A stretch of 64,000 bases of DNA, taken from positions 11,087 to 75,086 of the forward strand of contig NZ_RDBO01000021.1 in assembly GCF_008120935.1 (NCBI RefSeq). The letters are read 5' to 3'. The DNA is from Streptomyces sp. sk2.1. GTDB taxonomy: Bacteria > Actinomycetota > Actinomycetes > Streptomycetales > Streptomycetaceae. The position numbers were made by a program, and so were the translations under genes. The notes under the pieces were generated by a model. The model was given only the letters and a program-made list of their open reading frames with translations, was not told the origin of the DNA and made no database searches. Each line of letters begins with the position of its first letter. The first letter of the stretch is position 1. This document shows positions 55,254 through 63,746 of the stretch, piece after piece.

Positions 55254-55940
55254 TCAGCCGCTCGCGGGCCCGGCCCCCTCCGTGGTCGGAGCGGGCCGCG
55301 GCAGGCGCGGCGTGGACCAGGTCGGCTCCCACCTCCAGGCCGCCCACTGCCGCGCGTGCGCGAAGAAGCCGGTGCGCTCGGTGAGCATCGCGAGGACCTG
55401 GGCACGGGCGTCGTCGACGGCCCGGTGCTCGATGTCGGAGACGATGCCGAGCCGCCGCAGGTGCGCGTACTCGTCCTCGTCCTTCCACTTCCAGTGGACG
55501 AGGTCGGGGTCGACGAGCAGGTCCACCGCGAGGTCGAAGGTGTCGAACCCGTCCTCGGTGCGGCGGAGGGGGTGCTCGAAGTTGACGTACCAGTTCCGCA
55601 ACCGGCGTCCGTCGCCGTCGGGGACGAAGAAGGCGTTGACGCTGAACCAGGCCGCCGGGGGCTTCCACAACAGCAGGTCGGTCTCCTGCCACGTCGCGGC
55701 CCCCAGCTCCCACCGGCCGGCCGCCATCGCGTCGAACGCCTCCGTGCGCAGCGAACGGTCCGCATCCGCGCGGGCCTTCGCGTACAGGACGGGCCACCGG
55801 GCCTCCGCCCCGGGCGCGCAGGCGGTCACCAACGCCTCGTCGGTGTCGTCGACGACCCACATCGCCTGCTCGCTCCACACCCGGCCGGAGCGGTGCACAT
55901 CGCGCCGTACGACCGTCCGGCCCGTCCCGAAACCGCGCAC
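55254..55940 (-). CDS. DUF402-domain protein
   Basis: A 228-residue cytosolic protein of the DUF402/FomD-like family. Family sequence: VRRDVHRSGRVWSEQAMWVV, LLWKPPAAWFSVNAFFVPDG, RNWYVNFEHPLRRTEDGFDT, DLLVDPDLVHWKWKDEDEYA. FomD-like proteins are reported to hydrolyse nucleotidyl phosphonates or nucleoside diphosphates; this activity is only an inference here. I chose the GTG at 55940 because GAGGAGG lies just upstream. A longer frame from 56048 looks less likely. It lies 159 bp downstream of gap on the same strand. Confidence 0.85.
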   Translation of the reverse strand: MRGFGTGRTVVRRDVHRSGRVWSEQAMWVVDDTDEALVTACAPGAEARWPVLYAKARADADRSLRTEAFDAMAAGRWELGAATWQETDLLLWKPPAAWFSVNAFFVPDGDGRRLRNWYVNFEHPLRRTEDGFDTFDLAVDLLVDPDLVHWKWKDEDEYAHLRRLGIVSDIEHRAVDDARAQVLAMLTERTGFFAHARQWAAWRWEPTWSTPRLPRPAPTTEGAGPASG

Positions 55941-56099
55941 CGTTTCCTCCTCCGCACCGGCCACGGCCGGGACGTCCGGCGGGGCGGCACCATCCCAGCG
56001 CGCCCCGGCCGGGGTGGGCAAGCCGCCGTCCGGGGGCGGCCCGCGCACGGCCCGACCGGCCGGAGCGTTCGGACGCGGCCGTCGGAGGAGGGCGTCGCC

Positions 56100-57098
56100 T
56101 CAGTGGCCGGCGAGGAGACCGAGCGTGTCGATCACGCGGTTCGAGAAACCCCACTCGTTGTCGTACCAGGCGACCACCTTGATGTGGCGTCCGTCGACGC
56201 GGGTGAGGGCCGAGTCGAAGATCGACGACGCCGGGTTGCCGGTGATGTCGGACGACACGAGCGGGTCCTCCGAGTACTCGAGCACACCGGCGAGCGGACC
56301 CTCGGCGGCGGCGCGGTACGCGGCCAGCACCTCGTCGCGCGTCACGTCGCGGGCGACGGTCGTGTTGAGTTCGACGATCGAGCCCACCGGGACCGGGACG
56401 CGGATCGAGTCGCCCGACAGCTTGCCGTCGAGGTTCGGCAGCACGAGGCCGATCGCCTTGGCGGCGCCCGTGGTGGTCGGCACGATGTTGACCCCGGCGG
56501 CGCGGGCGCGGCGGGGGTCGCGGTGCGGGCCGTCCTGCAGGTTCTGCTCCTGCGTGTAGGCGTGCACCGTCGTCATGAAGCCGTGCTCGATGCCGGCGAG
56601 CTCGTCGAGCACCGCGGCCAGCGGCGCGAGCGCGTTGGTGGTGCAGGAGGCGTTCGAGACGACGGTGTGCACGTCCGGGTCGTACGCGTCGGTGTTGACG
56701 CCGTACGCGAGCGTCACGTCCGCACCGTCCGACGGGGCGCTGACCAGGACCTTCTTCGCACCCGCGTCGAGGTGGCCGCGGGCGGCCTTGGCCGAGGTGA
56801 AGCGGCCGGTGGCCTCCAGGACGATGTCCACGCCGAGCTCCGCCCACGGAAGCTGCGCCGGCTCGCGCTCGGCCAGCACCTTGATGCGGCGGCCGTCCAC
56901 GACGAGGACGTCCCCGTCGACGCTCACCGGGCGGCCGAGGCGGCCGGACGTCGAGTCGTAGGCCAGCAGCCGGGCGAGCGCGGTGGGCTCCGTGAGGTCG
57001 TTGACGGCGACGACCTCGAAGTCGCTGTCGCGCTCCAGCAGCGCGCGCAGCACGTTGCGTCCGATGCGGCCGAATCCGTTGATGGCGATGCGAGTCAT
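56100..57098 (-). CDS. gap: glyceraldehyde-3-phosphate dehydrogenase, type I
   Basis: A 332-residue NAD-dependent GAPDH: oxidative phosphorylation of glyceraldehyde 3-phosphate to 1,3-bisphosphoglycerate. Features are INGFGRIGRNVLRAL at the N-terminus (Rossmann), VSNASCTTNALAP with the catalytic Cys ~150, His in MTTVHAYTQEQ, and DNEWGFSNRV near the C-terminus. It is isolated from pgk and tpi, so it is probably a second GAPDH paralogue rather than the main glycolytic copy. It is followed by DUF402 and preceded by a GlxA-type regulator on the same strand, which may control it. Confidence 0.95.
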   Translation of the reverse strand: MTRIAINGFGRIGRNVLRALLERDSDFEVVAVNDLTEPTALARLLAYDSTSGRLGRPVSVDGDVLVVDGRRIKVLAEREPAQLPWAELGVDIVLEATGRFTSAKAARGHLDAGAKKVLVSAPSDGADVTLAYGVNTDAYDPDVHTVVSNASCTTNALAPLAAVLDELAGIEHGFMTTVHAYTQEQNLQDGPHRDPRRARAAGVNIVPTTTGAAKAIGLVLPNLDGKLSGDSIRVPVPVGSIVELNTTVARDVTRDEVLAAYRAAAEGPLAGVLEYSEDPLVSSDITGNPASSIFDSALTRVDGRHIKVVAWYDNEWGFSNRVIDTLGLLAGH

Positions 57099-57204
57099 GA
57101 ATGGTGTCCCTTCGGTTCGCCACCAATGTCGCGTGCCGCGCCCGCCCGCGACAGCGGCATGATCGCCATGGTTCAAAAGGATCTCGCCATGCGGTGGCAG
57201 CGGG

Positions 57205-58161
57205 CTACTCGCCCTGGGTGAAGGTGCGCCGGTACTCGCTGGGCGTCGTGCCGAGGATCCGCTGGAAGTGCAGCCGCAGATTGGCCCCGGTGCCGAGGCC
57301 GACGTCGATGGCGATCTGCTCGACGCTCCGTTCCGACCGTTCGAGCAGCTCGCGGGCCAGGTCGAGGCGGGCACGCATGATCCACTGCATCGGTGTGTAC
57401 CCCGTGTCCTCGACGAAGCGGCGCGAGAACGTGCGCGGCGACACCGCCGCGTGCCGGGCGAGCGCGTCGAGGGTGAGGGGCTCGCCGAGCCGGTGGAGCG
57501 CCCACTCGCGGGTGGCCGCGAACCGCTCGCCGAGCGGCTCGGGCACGCTGCGCGGCACGTACTGCGCCTGGCCGCCGCTGCGGTAGGGGGCCGCGACGAG
57601 GCGCCGGGCCGCGTGGTTCGACGCGGCCACCCCGAGGTCGCCGCGCAGGATGTGCAGGCACAGGTCGATGCCCGAGGCGGCGCCGGCCGACGTCAGCACG
57701 CTGCCCTCGTCGACGAACAGGACGTTCTCGTCGACCCGGACGAGCGGATGCCGTGTCACCAGCGCCCGTGTGTAGTGCCAGTGCGTCGTGGCGCGTTTGC
57801 CGTCGAGCAGGCCCGTGGCGGCGAGCGCGAAGGCGCCCGTCGAGATGGCGGCGAGCCGCGCCCCCCGGGCATGGGCGGCGATTAGCGCGTCGAGCACGGC
57901 CCGCGGGGGATCGTCGCGGTCCGGAAACCGGTAGCCGGGGACGAAGACGATGTCGGCCCACGCGAGTGCGTCGAGGCCGTGGGCGACGTCGTACGACAGG
58001 CCGTCGCCACCGGTCACGAGACCGGGTGCCGCCCCGCACACCCGCACCTCGTACGGCATGCTCGCGCGGGTCGAGAAAACCTGCGCGGGGATGCCGACAT
58101 CGAGCGGCTTCGCCCCTTCGAGCACGAGGACGGCGACGCGGTGAAGACGGGAGGCTGGCAC
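57205..58161 (-). CDS. GlxA-family AraC regulator (DJ-1/PfpI-like domain fused to AraC DNA-binding domain)
   Basis: A 318-residue regulator. Residues ~1-190 are a class I glutamine-amidotransferase-like (DJ-1/PfpI) domain: VAVLVLEGAKPLDVGIPAQVF, DIVFVPGYRFPD, LAAISTGAFALAATGLLDGK. The usual catalytic Cys is replaced (Thr in ISTGAF), so it is a ligand sensor, not an enzyme. Residues ~215-318 are the AraC helix-turn-helix pair: LDALARHAAVSPRTFSRRFVE and IAIDVGLGTGANLRLHFQRI. The GTG at 58161 lacks a ribosome site and may be leaderless. It is divergent from the GH25 gene and upstream of gap, and could control either. A DasR-like site lies in its upstream region. Confidence 0.88.
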   Translation of the reverse strand: MPASRLHRVAVLVLEGAKPLDVGIPAQVFSTRASMPYEVRVCGAAPGLVTGGDGLSYDVAHGLDALAWADIVFVPGYRFPDRDDPPRAVLDALIAAHARGARLAAISTGAFALAATGLLDGKRATTHWHYTRALVTRHPLVRVDENVLFVDEGSVLTSAGAASGIDLCLHILRGDLGVAASNHAARRLVAAPYRSGGQAQYVPRSVPEPLGERFAATREWALHRLGEPLTLDALARHAAVSPRTFSRRFVEDTGYTPMQWIMRARLDLARELLERSERSVEQIAIDVGLGTGANLRLHFQRILGTTPSEYRRTFTQGE

Positions 58162-58371
58162 GGATAGAGGTTACGTGGGGTGCGCCCCCGAAGCGCCCAC
58201 CGCGTGCCCCGGGCGGACGGCACCGGCCGCCCCGTCCCGGCGACGGTATCCACCGCACCGTGCCCGTCGCCGTCCCGTGCGCCCGCGTGCCGGTCCGTCG
58301 GTCTCCACGGGCCCGCCACTTGTAAAAGTTCTGTCGGCATCGATGTGTTTCCGCAGCTCACTGAGGCACAG

Positions 58372-58387
58372 ATTGGTCCAGACCACT
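58372..58387. promoter_or_regulatory. DasR-responsive element (dre)-like site
   Basis: ATTGGTCCAGACCACT differs at one central base (C for T) from the dre palindrome WYTGGTCTAGACCANT bound by the GlcNAc regulator DasR. The neighbouring GH25 muramidase and GH3 hexosaminidase both act on GlcNAc/MurNAc polymers, which is where dre sites are expected. It lies ~340 bp upstream of the muramidase and ~210 bp upstream of the GlxA-type gene. Confidence 0.6.
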
Positions 58388-58391
58388 AACG

Positions 58392-58407
58392 AAACGGAAA
58401 ACCGTTT
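58392..58407. promoter_or_regulatory. palindrome next to the DasR-like site
   Basis: AAACGG and CCGTTT around AAAA. A small operator-like element beside the DasR-like site; possible overlap of two regulators. Confidence 0.4.
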
Positions 58408-58730
58408 ACCACGCGTGCGTTCCTGTGGCTCACTATGACGTGTCCGCATCAAGTAGACGCGCGTAGACCGCTCTGCGGGAAACGCGCGGCCGAGCCTTTC
58501 GACCGGGCGCGATCGGTGCCCTCCGGGCACGACGACCGCCACCGGGGCCCGCGCCACGACGCACGCGTTCCCGCGGCGCGGCAAGGGCCGTCCGCTTCCG
58601 GCGGCCGCCCCGCGGCGCGCCCGCCCCTCCGTTCGTCGCACCACGCCACCCCGGGCGCGCCGGGATCCACCGCACCGGAGCACCGACCGGCACCACCGCA
58701 TCCCATCCCTCGACCAAGCAGGAGGAAACC

Positions 58731-59618
58731 TTGTTCTCCCGGATCCGTTCCGCGAAGTCCGCACAGGGAAGACTCACTGTGGCCGGTGCCGTCGGCGCGA
58801 GCGTCGCACTGACCCTCGGCCTGATGTCGGGCACGGCCTCCTCGGCGCCGCTTCCGTCCGACAGTGCCGTGCCGCAGGGCAAGGGCTACATGGGCGTGGG
58901 CTACGTCCAGGACGGCAAGGACTTCAAGCCGGACACCCGGCAGCTGCACCTCGGGAAGAAGGTGCCGGGCGCGGACCTCCTGGCGAACCCCGTGGGCGTG
59001 GACGTCTCCAACTGGCAGGGCGCCATCAACTGGGCGTCGGTGCGCGCCGCGGGCATCGAGTTCGCCTGGATGAAGGCGACCGAGGGCACCACGTACAAGG
59101 ACCCCAGGTTCAGTGCCAACTACCTGGGTGCCTACAACGCCCGCGTGATCCGGGGTGCTTACCACTTCGCGCGGCCCGACGTGTCCGGCGGCGCGGCGCA
59201 GGCGGACTTCTTCGCCAGTAACGGCGGTGCCTGGTCCCGCGACAACCTGACGCTCCCGGGCGTGCTGGACATCGAGGGCAGCTGCTACGGCAAGACGCCC
59301 GCGGCGATGCAGTCGTGGATCCTCGACTTCTACAACAGGTACAAGGCCCGCACCGGCCGCGACGTGGTGATCTACACCAGCGCGAGCTGGTGGAACTCCT
59401 GCACCGGCGGCTGGACCGGCATGTCCGCCCGGAGCCCGCTGTGGGTGGCCCACTGGACCACCGCGGGCAGCCCGAGCATCCCGAAGGGCTTCCCGTTCTG
59501 GACCGTCTGGCAGTACACCTCCACCGGGTCGGTGAGCGGCATCTCCGGGAACGTCGACCGCGACCGCTTCAGCGGCGACCGCTCCCGCCTGCTGGCCCTG
59601 GCCAACAACACCCCGTGA
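58731..59618 (+). CDS. secreted GH25 lysozyme (N-acetylmuramidase)
   Basis: A 295-residue secreted enzyme that cleaves the MurNAc-GlcNAc bond of peptidoglycan. Signal peptide ~1-38 (RLTVAGAVGASVALTLGLMS, cleavage after ASSA). GH25 domain ~85-290: GVDVSNWQGAINW, WMKATEGTTYKDP, GAYHFARPD, and the catalytic LDIEGSCYG (Asp and Glu); the C-terminal WQYTSTGSVSGI and DRDRFSGD complete the fold. The start is a TTG at 58731, five bases after GGAGG, an unusual codon. It is followed by a terminator stem and the GH3 gene, so the two form a wall-turnover pair behind a DasR-like site. Confidence 0.92.
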   Translation: MFSRIRSAKSAQGRLTVAGAVGASVALTLGLMSGTASSAPLPSDSAVPQGKGYMGVGYVQDGKDFKPDTRQLHLGKKVPGADLLANPVGVDVSNWQGAINWASVRAAGIEFAWMKATEGTTYKDPRFSANYLGAYNARVIRGAYHFARPDVSGGAAQADFFASNGGAWSRDNLTLPGVLDIEGSCYGKTPAAMQSWILDFYNRYKARTGRDVVIYTSASWWNSCTGGWTGMSARSPLWVAHWTTAGSPSIPKGFPFWTVWQYTSTGSVSGISGNVDRDRFSGDRSRLLALANNTP

Positions 59619-59627
59619 CCGCGGGTC

Positions 59628-59658
59628 CGGGTTCCCGGTGACCGTCCCCGGGAACCCG
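59628..59658 (+). terminator. hairpin after the GH25 gene
   Basis: Perfect 11-bp stem (CGGGTTCCCGG at 59628-59638, complement at 59648-59658) with a nine-base loop, 10 bp after the stop. It may partly uncouple the GH25 and GH3 genes. Confidence 0.6.
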
Positions 59659-59840
59659 TGACCCCGGTGTGACCGGCTCCTCGGGGCGGGACGGGTCGGC
59701 GGGCCCGTTCCGCCCCGAGGTCGTGACCGACGGCCCGGCGGGGCGGGGAGGTGCGCCCTTCGTCCCGTCGGACGGCCCCGTTCCGGCCCGGGCCGTCCGC
59801 CCAGGGCCGGGCACAACAGCAGTTCGCGAAGGAGAAATCC

Positions 59841-60983
59841 ATGAGTTCGACACCGGAGTTCCTCAGCAGGCGCGGCGCCCTGCTCGCCGGAACGGCCGCC
59901 CTGGTCGCCGGGCTGGGGCCGGCGGGCCGTACGGACGCGGAAGTACGGATCCCCGACAGGGCGCGTTCCCCGCTGCCCGCCCTGACCCCGGCACAACGTG
60001 CCGGGCAGTGCGTCATCCACTCCTACCCGGGACTCACCCCTCCGGCCCGGCTGATGGACGCGATCGGCCAGGGCCGTACGGCCGGGGTGATCTTCTTCGG
60101 GGAGAACATCGGGAGCCCGAGCCGGATCGAAGGCGTCATCCGGGAGATGAACGAGGCGAACGCCTCCGCCCCCGTCAAGGCCCCGCTGCTCCTGATGACC
60201 GACCAGGAGGGCGGCATGGTGCGCCGCCTGCCGGGCGAGCCCGTGCTGTCCGCGAAGGACGTCGGAGCCTCCGCGGACCCGGAGGAGCGGGCGGAGTACA
60301 CCGGCAACGGCGCGGGCCTGAACCTCGCGGGCGTCGGCATGAACGTCAACCTGGCGCCGGTGCTCGACGTGTACCGCAGGACCGGTGACTTCACCGACCA
60401 GTACGAGCGGTCGTACGGCAAGCGCCCGGAGGCGGTCGGCGCCTGCGGCTCGGCCTTCATCACCGCGCAGCAGAACGTCGGGGTCGCGGCCACCGCCAAG
60501 CACTTCCCGGGCCTCGGCCCCGCCGCCGCGAACCAGAACACCGACCTGGGCCCCGTCACCCTCACCACGTCCGCGGCCACCCTGCGCGGCATCGACGAGG
60601 TGCCGTACCGGGCGGCGATCTCCGCCGGGGCGAAGCTGGTCATGCTCTCCTGGGCCGTCTACCCGGCACTGGACGCCGACCGGCCCGCCGGTCTGTCCCC
60701 GGCCGTGGTGGGCGAGTTGCGGAACCGGCTCGGCTTCCGGGGCGTGACGGTCACCGACGCCCTGGAGGCCGGGGCCCTCCAGGCATACGGCGGCGCGGCA
60801 CGGCGCGCCGTACTGGCCGCCGCGGCCGGCATGGACCTGATCCTGTGCTCGGCCCGCGACGTCGGCCAGGGGGACGAGGCCGTGACCGCGCTGGGCGAGG
60901 CCCTGGCGGACGGAACCCTCGACGGGGCCGCCTTCGACGCGGCCGCCGGGCGCGTCAACACCCTTCGCGGCAGCCTGTCCTGA
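59841..60983 (+). CDS. secreted GH3-family beta-N-acetylhexosaminidase
   Basis: A 380-residue glycosidase. The N-terminus MSSTPEFLSRRGALLAGTA carries a twin-arginine-type RR motif and hydrophobic core, predicting Tat export. The GH3 domain shows FFGENIGSPSRIEG, LMTDQEGGMVRRLPG, NVNLAPVLDVYR, TAKHFPGLGPAAANQNTD (general acid/base loop) and the nucleophile in GVTVTDALEAGAL. It should release GlcNAc from wall or chitin fragments outside the cell. The ATG at 59841 follows AAGGAG by seven bases. It follows the muramidase gene, consistent with stepwise degradation of peptidoglycan. Confidence 0.9.
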   Translation: MSSTPEFLSRRGALLAGTAALVAGLGPAGRTDAEVRIPDRARSPLPALTPAQRAGQCVIHSYPGLTPPARLMDAIGQGRTAGVIFFGENIGSPSRIEGVIREMNEANASAPVKAPLLLMTDQEGGMVRRLPGEPVLSAKDVGASADPEERAEYTGNGAGLNLAGVGMNVNLAPVLDVYRRTGDFTDQYERSYGKRPEAVGACGSAFITAQQNVGVAATAKHFPGLGPAAANQNTDLGPVTLTTSAATLRGIDEVPYRAAISAGAKLVMLSWAVYPALDADRPAGLSPAVVGELRNRLGFRGVTVTDALEAGALQAYGGAARRAVLAAAAGMDLILCSARDVGQGDEAVTALGEALADGTLDGAAFDAAAGRVNTLRGSLS

Positions 60984-61054
60984 CCTCCTGACCTCCTGAC
61001 CGGGCCCGCCGCCCTCCGGGCTCCGGTGCCCGGCCAGGCCCGGCCGTGCACCGG

Positions 61055-61615
61055 CTAACGGGGTGCGATGGCGTCGAGCCAGTCGTCGACGGCGACGACG
61101 TCCGCCCACTGCGGGAACAGCTTCTCGGTGAGGAACCGGTGCACCTCGGGGTCGAGGTCCAGGCAGGCGTCGCCGAGGACGGTGAGGCCGAAGTCGAGGT
61201 CGTTGGCCTGGCACAGGGTGTGCAGCACCACGGCGCTGGTGGCGATGCCGGTGAGGACGAGGCTGTCGATGCCGCGCGCCCTGAGCACCACGTCGAGGTC
61301 GCTGCCCGAGAACGCGCTCGCCCGCCTCTTGGTGACCACCACCTCACCCGGCCGGGGCGCGATGTCGGGGTGGATCTCGGTGCCGGGATCGCCCTCGACA
61401 TGGAGCCCGGCCCGTGCCACGGCGGTGAGCGCCCTGTTGCGCGGGCCGACTTCGGGAAATCCCGGACGCAGCGCGATGACCACGTAGACGACAGGGATGT
61501 CCGCCGCCCGGGCGCCGTCGATCGCCCTGCGCAGGCGCGGCAGGTAGCCGGAACCGTCGTCGGCCATGTCCACGACGGCGCGCTGGACGTCCATCACGAG
61601 AAGGGCGCTGCTCAT
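61055..61615 (-). CDS. isochorismatase-like hydrolase family protein lacking the usual Cys
   Basis: A 186-residue isochorismatase-fold protein. Two of the three usual catalytic positions are seen: Asp in LLVMDVQRAVVD and Lys in VVVTKRRASAF. The third, Cys in the GxxTxxCV motif, is Val in TGIATSAVVLHT, so thiol-based hydrolysis is doubtful. Such Cys-less relatives are common and may have other roles. The gene lies 150 bp downstream of a TetR gene on the same strand. Function unknown. Confidence 0.82.
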   Translation of the reverse strand: MSSALLVMDVQRAVVDMADDGSGYLPRLRRAIDGARAADIPVVYVVIALRPGFPEVGPRNRALTAVARAGLHVEGDPGTEIHPDIAPRPGEVVVTKRRASAFSGSDLDVVLRARGIDSLVLTGIATSAVVLHTLCQANDLDFGLTVLGDACLDLDPEVHRFLTEKLFPQWADVVAVDDWLDAIAPR

Positions 61616-61765
61616 ACGGTCTCCAGGTAACGAGGTCGGTTCGGGGGCGGGGCAGGGGGTCGGGAAACGGGATTCGGGCGCCGGAGCGGGCCGGGCCCTT
61701 CGCGGCGTACGGGCGCGGCGGCCGGGATGTCCCCTTCCGCACCCGCACCCGCGACGGGCGAGGGA

Positions 61766-62386
61766 TCAGCCGGGAGGCGCGGGAGCCCCCGTGGCCCGCC
61801 GCCCGTGCCATGCCGACGAGGCGTCGAACAGCGCCCGCACGGCACCGCGGACCTGCCCGGCGACCACCTCCGGGGTCGAGGTGTCGAGTTTGCCGTCGAG
61901 GTGCAGGAACGCCAGGCCGTGGACGAGGGCCCACACCGTGGTCGACAGGGCGGCCGGGTCGGTGCCCGGGAACGTGTCGTGGGTGATGCCGTGGACGTAC
62001 TCCCAGATGGCGGCGGTCGCGGCGGCCCGCTCCGCGTCGTCCGGATCGCACGGTTCCGCGAACATCACCCGGAACAGCGCAGGGTGGTCGAGCGCGAAGC
62101 GGACGTAGGCGACGGCGACCGCCGCGAGATCGTCGGCCGACCCGGGGGAGGGGTGGGCCGCGGCCAGGCATTCGGCGAGCTCGCGGTAGCCCTCCGCCGC
62201 GACCGCGGAGACGAGCGCCTCGCGGTCCGCGTAGTGACGGTACGGGGCCGCCGCCGACACACCGGCCCGCCGTGCCACCGCCCGCAGGGACAGCCCGGCA
62301 CTGCCGTCCTCCTCCAGGAGTTCCCGCGCCGCGCGCAGGCAGGCGGCGCGCAGATCTCCGTGGTGGTACGCACTTGCTTGCGACAT
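61766..62386 (-). CDS. TetR/AcrR-family transcriptional regulator
   Basis: A 206-residue repressor. Helix-turn-helix at residues ~32-55: LSLRAVARRAGVSAAAPYRHYAD. The C-terminal part resembles the TetR_C_33-like ligand domain (AVAYVRFALDHPALFRVMFAEP). It is divergent from the ene-reductase gene, 97 bp away, across a perfect palindrome, and should repress that gene and itself. The inducer may be an electrophilic enone, the usual substrate type of the reductase (inference). Confidence 0.92.
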   Translation of the reverse strand: MSQASAYHHGDLRAACLRAARELLEEDGSAGLSLRAVARRAGVSAAAPYRHYADREALVSAVAAEGYRELAECLAAAHPSPGSADDLAAVAVAYVRFALDHPALFRVMFAEPCDPDDAERAAATAAIWEYVHGITHDTFPGTDPAALSTTVWALVHGLAFLHLDGKLDTSTPEVVAGQVRGAVRALFDASSAWHGRRATGAPAPPG

Positions 62387-62404
62387 GGTTCACACCCTCT
62401 CATG

Positions 62405-62441
62405 TTTACACCGCTCACATTGCTCCCTAATGTGAGCGGTG
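62405..62441. promoter_or_regulatory. palindromic operator overlapping the ene-reductase promoter
   Basis: CACCGCTCACATT (62409-62421) and its exact complement (62429-62441) with a seven-base centre. A candidate plus-strand promoter overlaps it: TTTACA (62405-62410), 17-bp spacer, TAATGT (62428-62433). A repressor on the palindrome would cover the -10, so the arrangement explains control. Weaker symmetry continues outward on both sides. Confidence 0.75.
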
Positions 62442-62483
62442 CATACATTGTGATCGGCCGAGACGAAAGAAGAGGGAACGCGG

Positions 62484-63746
62484 ATGACCGACGAGCTGTT
62501 CTCGCCACTGCCCCTGCGCTCCGGGGCGACGCTGGGCAACCGGATCGCGAAGGCGGCCCTGGAGGAGAACATGGCCGGCGACGGGCAGCTGCCCGACCGA
62601 CGGCTGCTGGGCCTGTACCGGCGCTGGGCCGGCGGCGGCACCGGACTGCTGATCACCGGCAACGTCATGGTCCACGCCGAGGCGCTGACCGGCCCCGCGG
62701 GCATCGTGCTCGACGACGCCGCGCCGCTGGAGCCGTTCACCGAGTGGGCCGCGGCCGCCAAGTCCGGCGGCGGGGCCGTGTGGATGCAGATCAACCACCC
62801 CGGCCGCCAGATCCAGGCGAACATGCCGGGTGTGGTGTGGGGCCCTTCCGCGGTGGGCGTCGACCTGGGGCGGCACAGCAGCCGCTTCGGCCGGCCCGTC
62901 GCCATGACCCCGGAACAGATCGAGGCCACCGTGGCCCGCTTCGCGCTCACGGCCGCGCGGGCCGAACGGGCGGGGTTCGACGGCGTCGAGATCCACGCCG
63001 CGCACGGCTACCTCCTGTCGCAGTTCCTCTCCCCGCTGTCCAACCGGCGCACCGACGCGTGGGGCGGACCGCTGGAGAACCGGGCCCGGATGCTGCTGGA
63101 CGTGGTCCGCGCCGTCCGCGCCACCGTTTCGCCGTCCTTCGCGGTCGCGGTGAAGATCAACTCCGCCGACTTCCAGCGCGGCGGATTCGACGCGGACGAC
63201 GCCCGGCAGGTGATCGCGATGCTCGAACCGCTCGGTGTCGACCTGGTGGAACTGTCCGGCGGCAGCTACGAGAGCCCGGCGATGACCGGCCGCTCCGCCG
63301 ACGCCCGCACCAGGTCCAGGGAGGCCTACTTCCTGGACCTGGCGAAGGACCTTGTCGGGACCAGCCCGCTGCCGTTGATGCTCACCGGCGGCATCACGCG
63401 ACGCGAGACCGCGGAGAAGGTCCTCGCCGACGGCGTGGCACTCGTCGGGATGGGCACCGCCCTCGCCGTCACCCCCGACCTGCCCGACCGCTGGCGGGAG
63501 GGCCGCGAGGCCGAACGGCAGCTGCGGCCCGTCGAGTGGTCCGACAAGACCCTCGCCTCCGCCGCCGGGATGGCACAGGTCCGCCACCAGATGCGCCGCA
63601 TCGCCCGCGGAAGCGATCCCGCGCCCGGAATCCACCCGGCGCGCGCCCTGATCGCCGAGCAGCTCCAGCAGTGGCGGGCGCTGCGACGCTACCGCGTCTG
63701 GCTGTCCGGGGCGCGGGACACCGCCGCTGCGGACCGTGCCGGGTGA
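62484..63746 (+). CDS. NADH:flavin oxidoreductase / old-yellow-enzyme ene-reductase
   Basis: A 420-residue FMN TIM-barrel enzyme that reduces activated C=C bonds with NAD(P)H. OYE features: LGNRIAKAALEENMA, MQINHPGRQIQANMP (His of the FMN site), GFDGVEIHAAHGYLLSQFLS with the substrate-binding His pair, LSNRRTDAWGGPLENR, LPLMLTGGITRRETAEKVL (phosphate site). It aligns best with the 2,4-dienoyl-CoA-reductase-like OYEs without the extra NAD domain. The ATG follows GAGGGA. It is controlled by the divergent TetR, with a palindrome over its promoter. About 250 bp of GC-rich sequence without a gene follow to the window end. Confidence 0.93.
   Translation: MTDELFSPLPLRSGATLGNRIAKAALEENMAGDGQLPDRRLLGLYRRWAGGGTGLLITGNVMVHAEALTGPAGIVLDDAAPLEPFTEWAAAAKSGGGAVWMQINHPGRQIQANMPGVVWGPSAVGVDLGRHSSRFGRPVAMTPEQIEATVARFALTAARAERAGFDGVEIHAAHGYLLSQFLSPLSNRRTDAWGGPLENRARMLLDVVRAVRATVSPSFAVAVKINSADFQRGGFDADDARQVIAMLEPLGVDLVELSGGSYESPAMTGRSADARTRSREAYFLDLAKDLVGTSPLPLMLTGGITRRETAEKVLADGVALVGMGTALAVTPDLPDRWREGREAERQLRPVEWSDKTLASAAGMAQVRHQMRRIARGSDPAPGIHPARALIAEQLQQWRALRRYRVWLSGARDTAAADRAG

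Larger units (their letters stand above)
58162..58730. promoter_or_regulatory. 569-bp regulatory region between the GlxA-type regulator and the muramidase
   Basis: No gene is supported. The segment 58315-58440 is unusually AT-rich for this window, fitting a promoter zone. It contains the DasR-like site at 58372-58387 and a second palindrome AAACGG-AAAA-CCGTTT at 58392-58407, only four bases apart. The remainder to 58730 is GC-rich without clear elements; it ends with the GGAGG ribosome site at 58721-58725. Confidence 0.55.
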
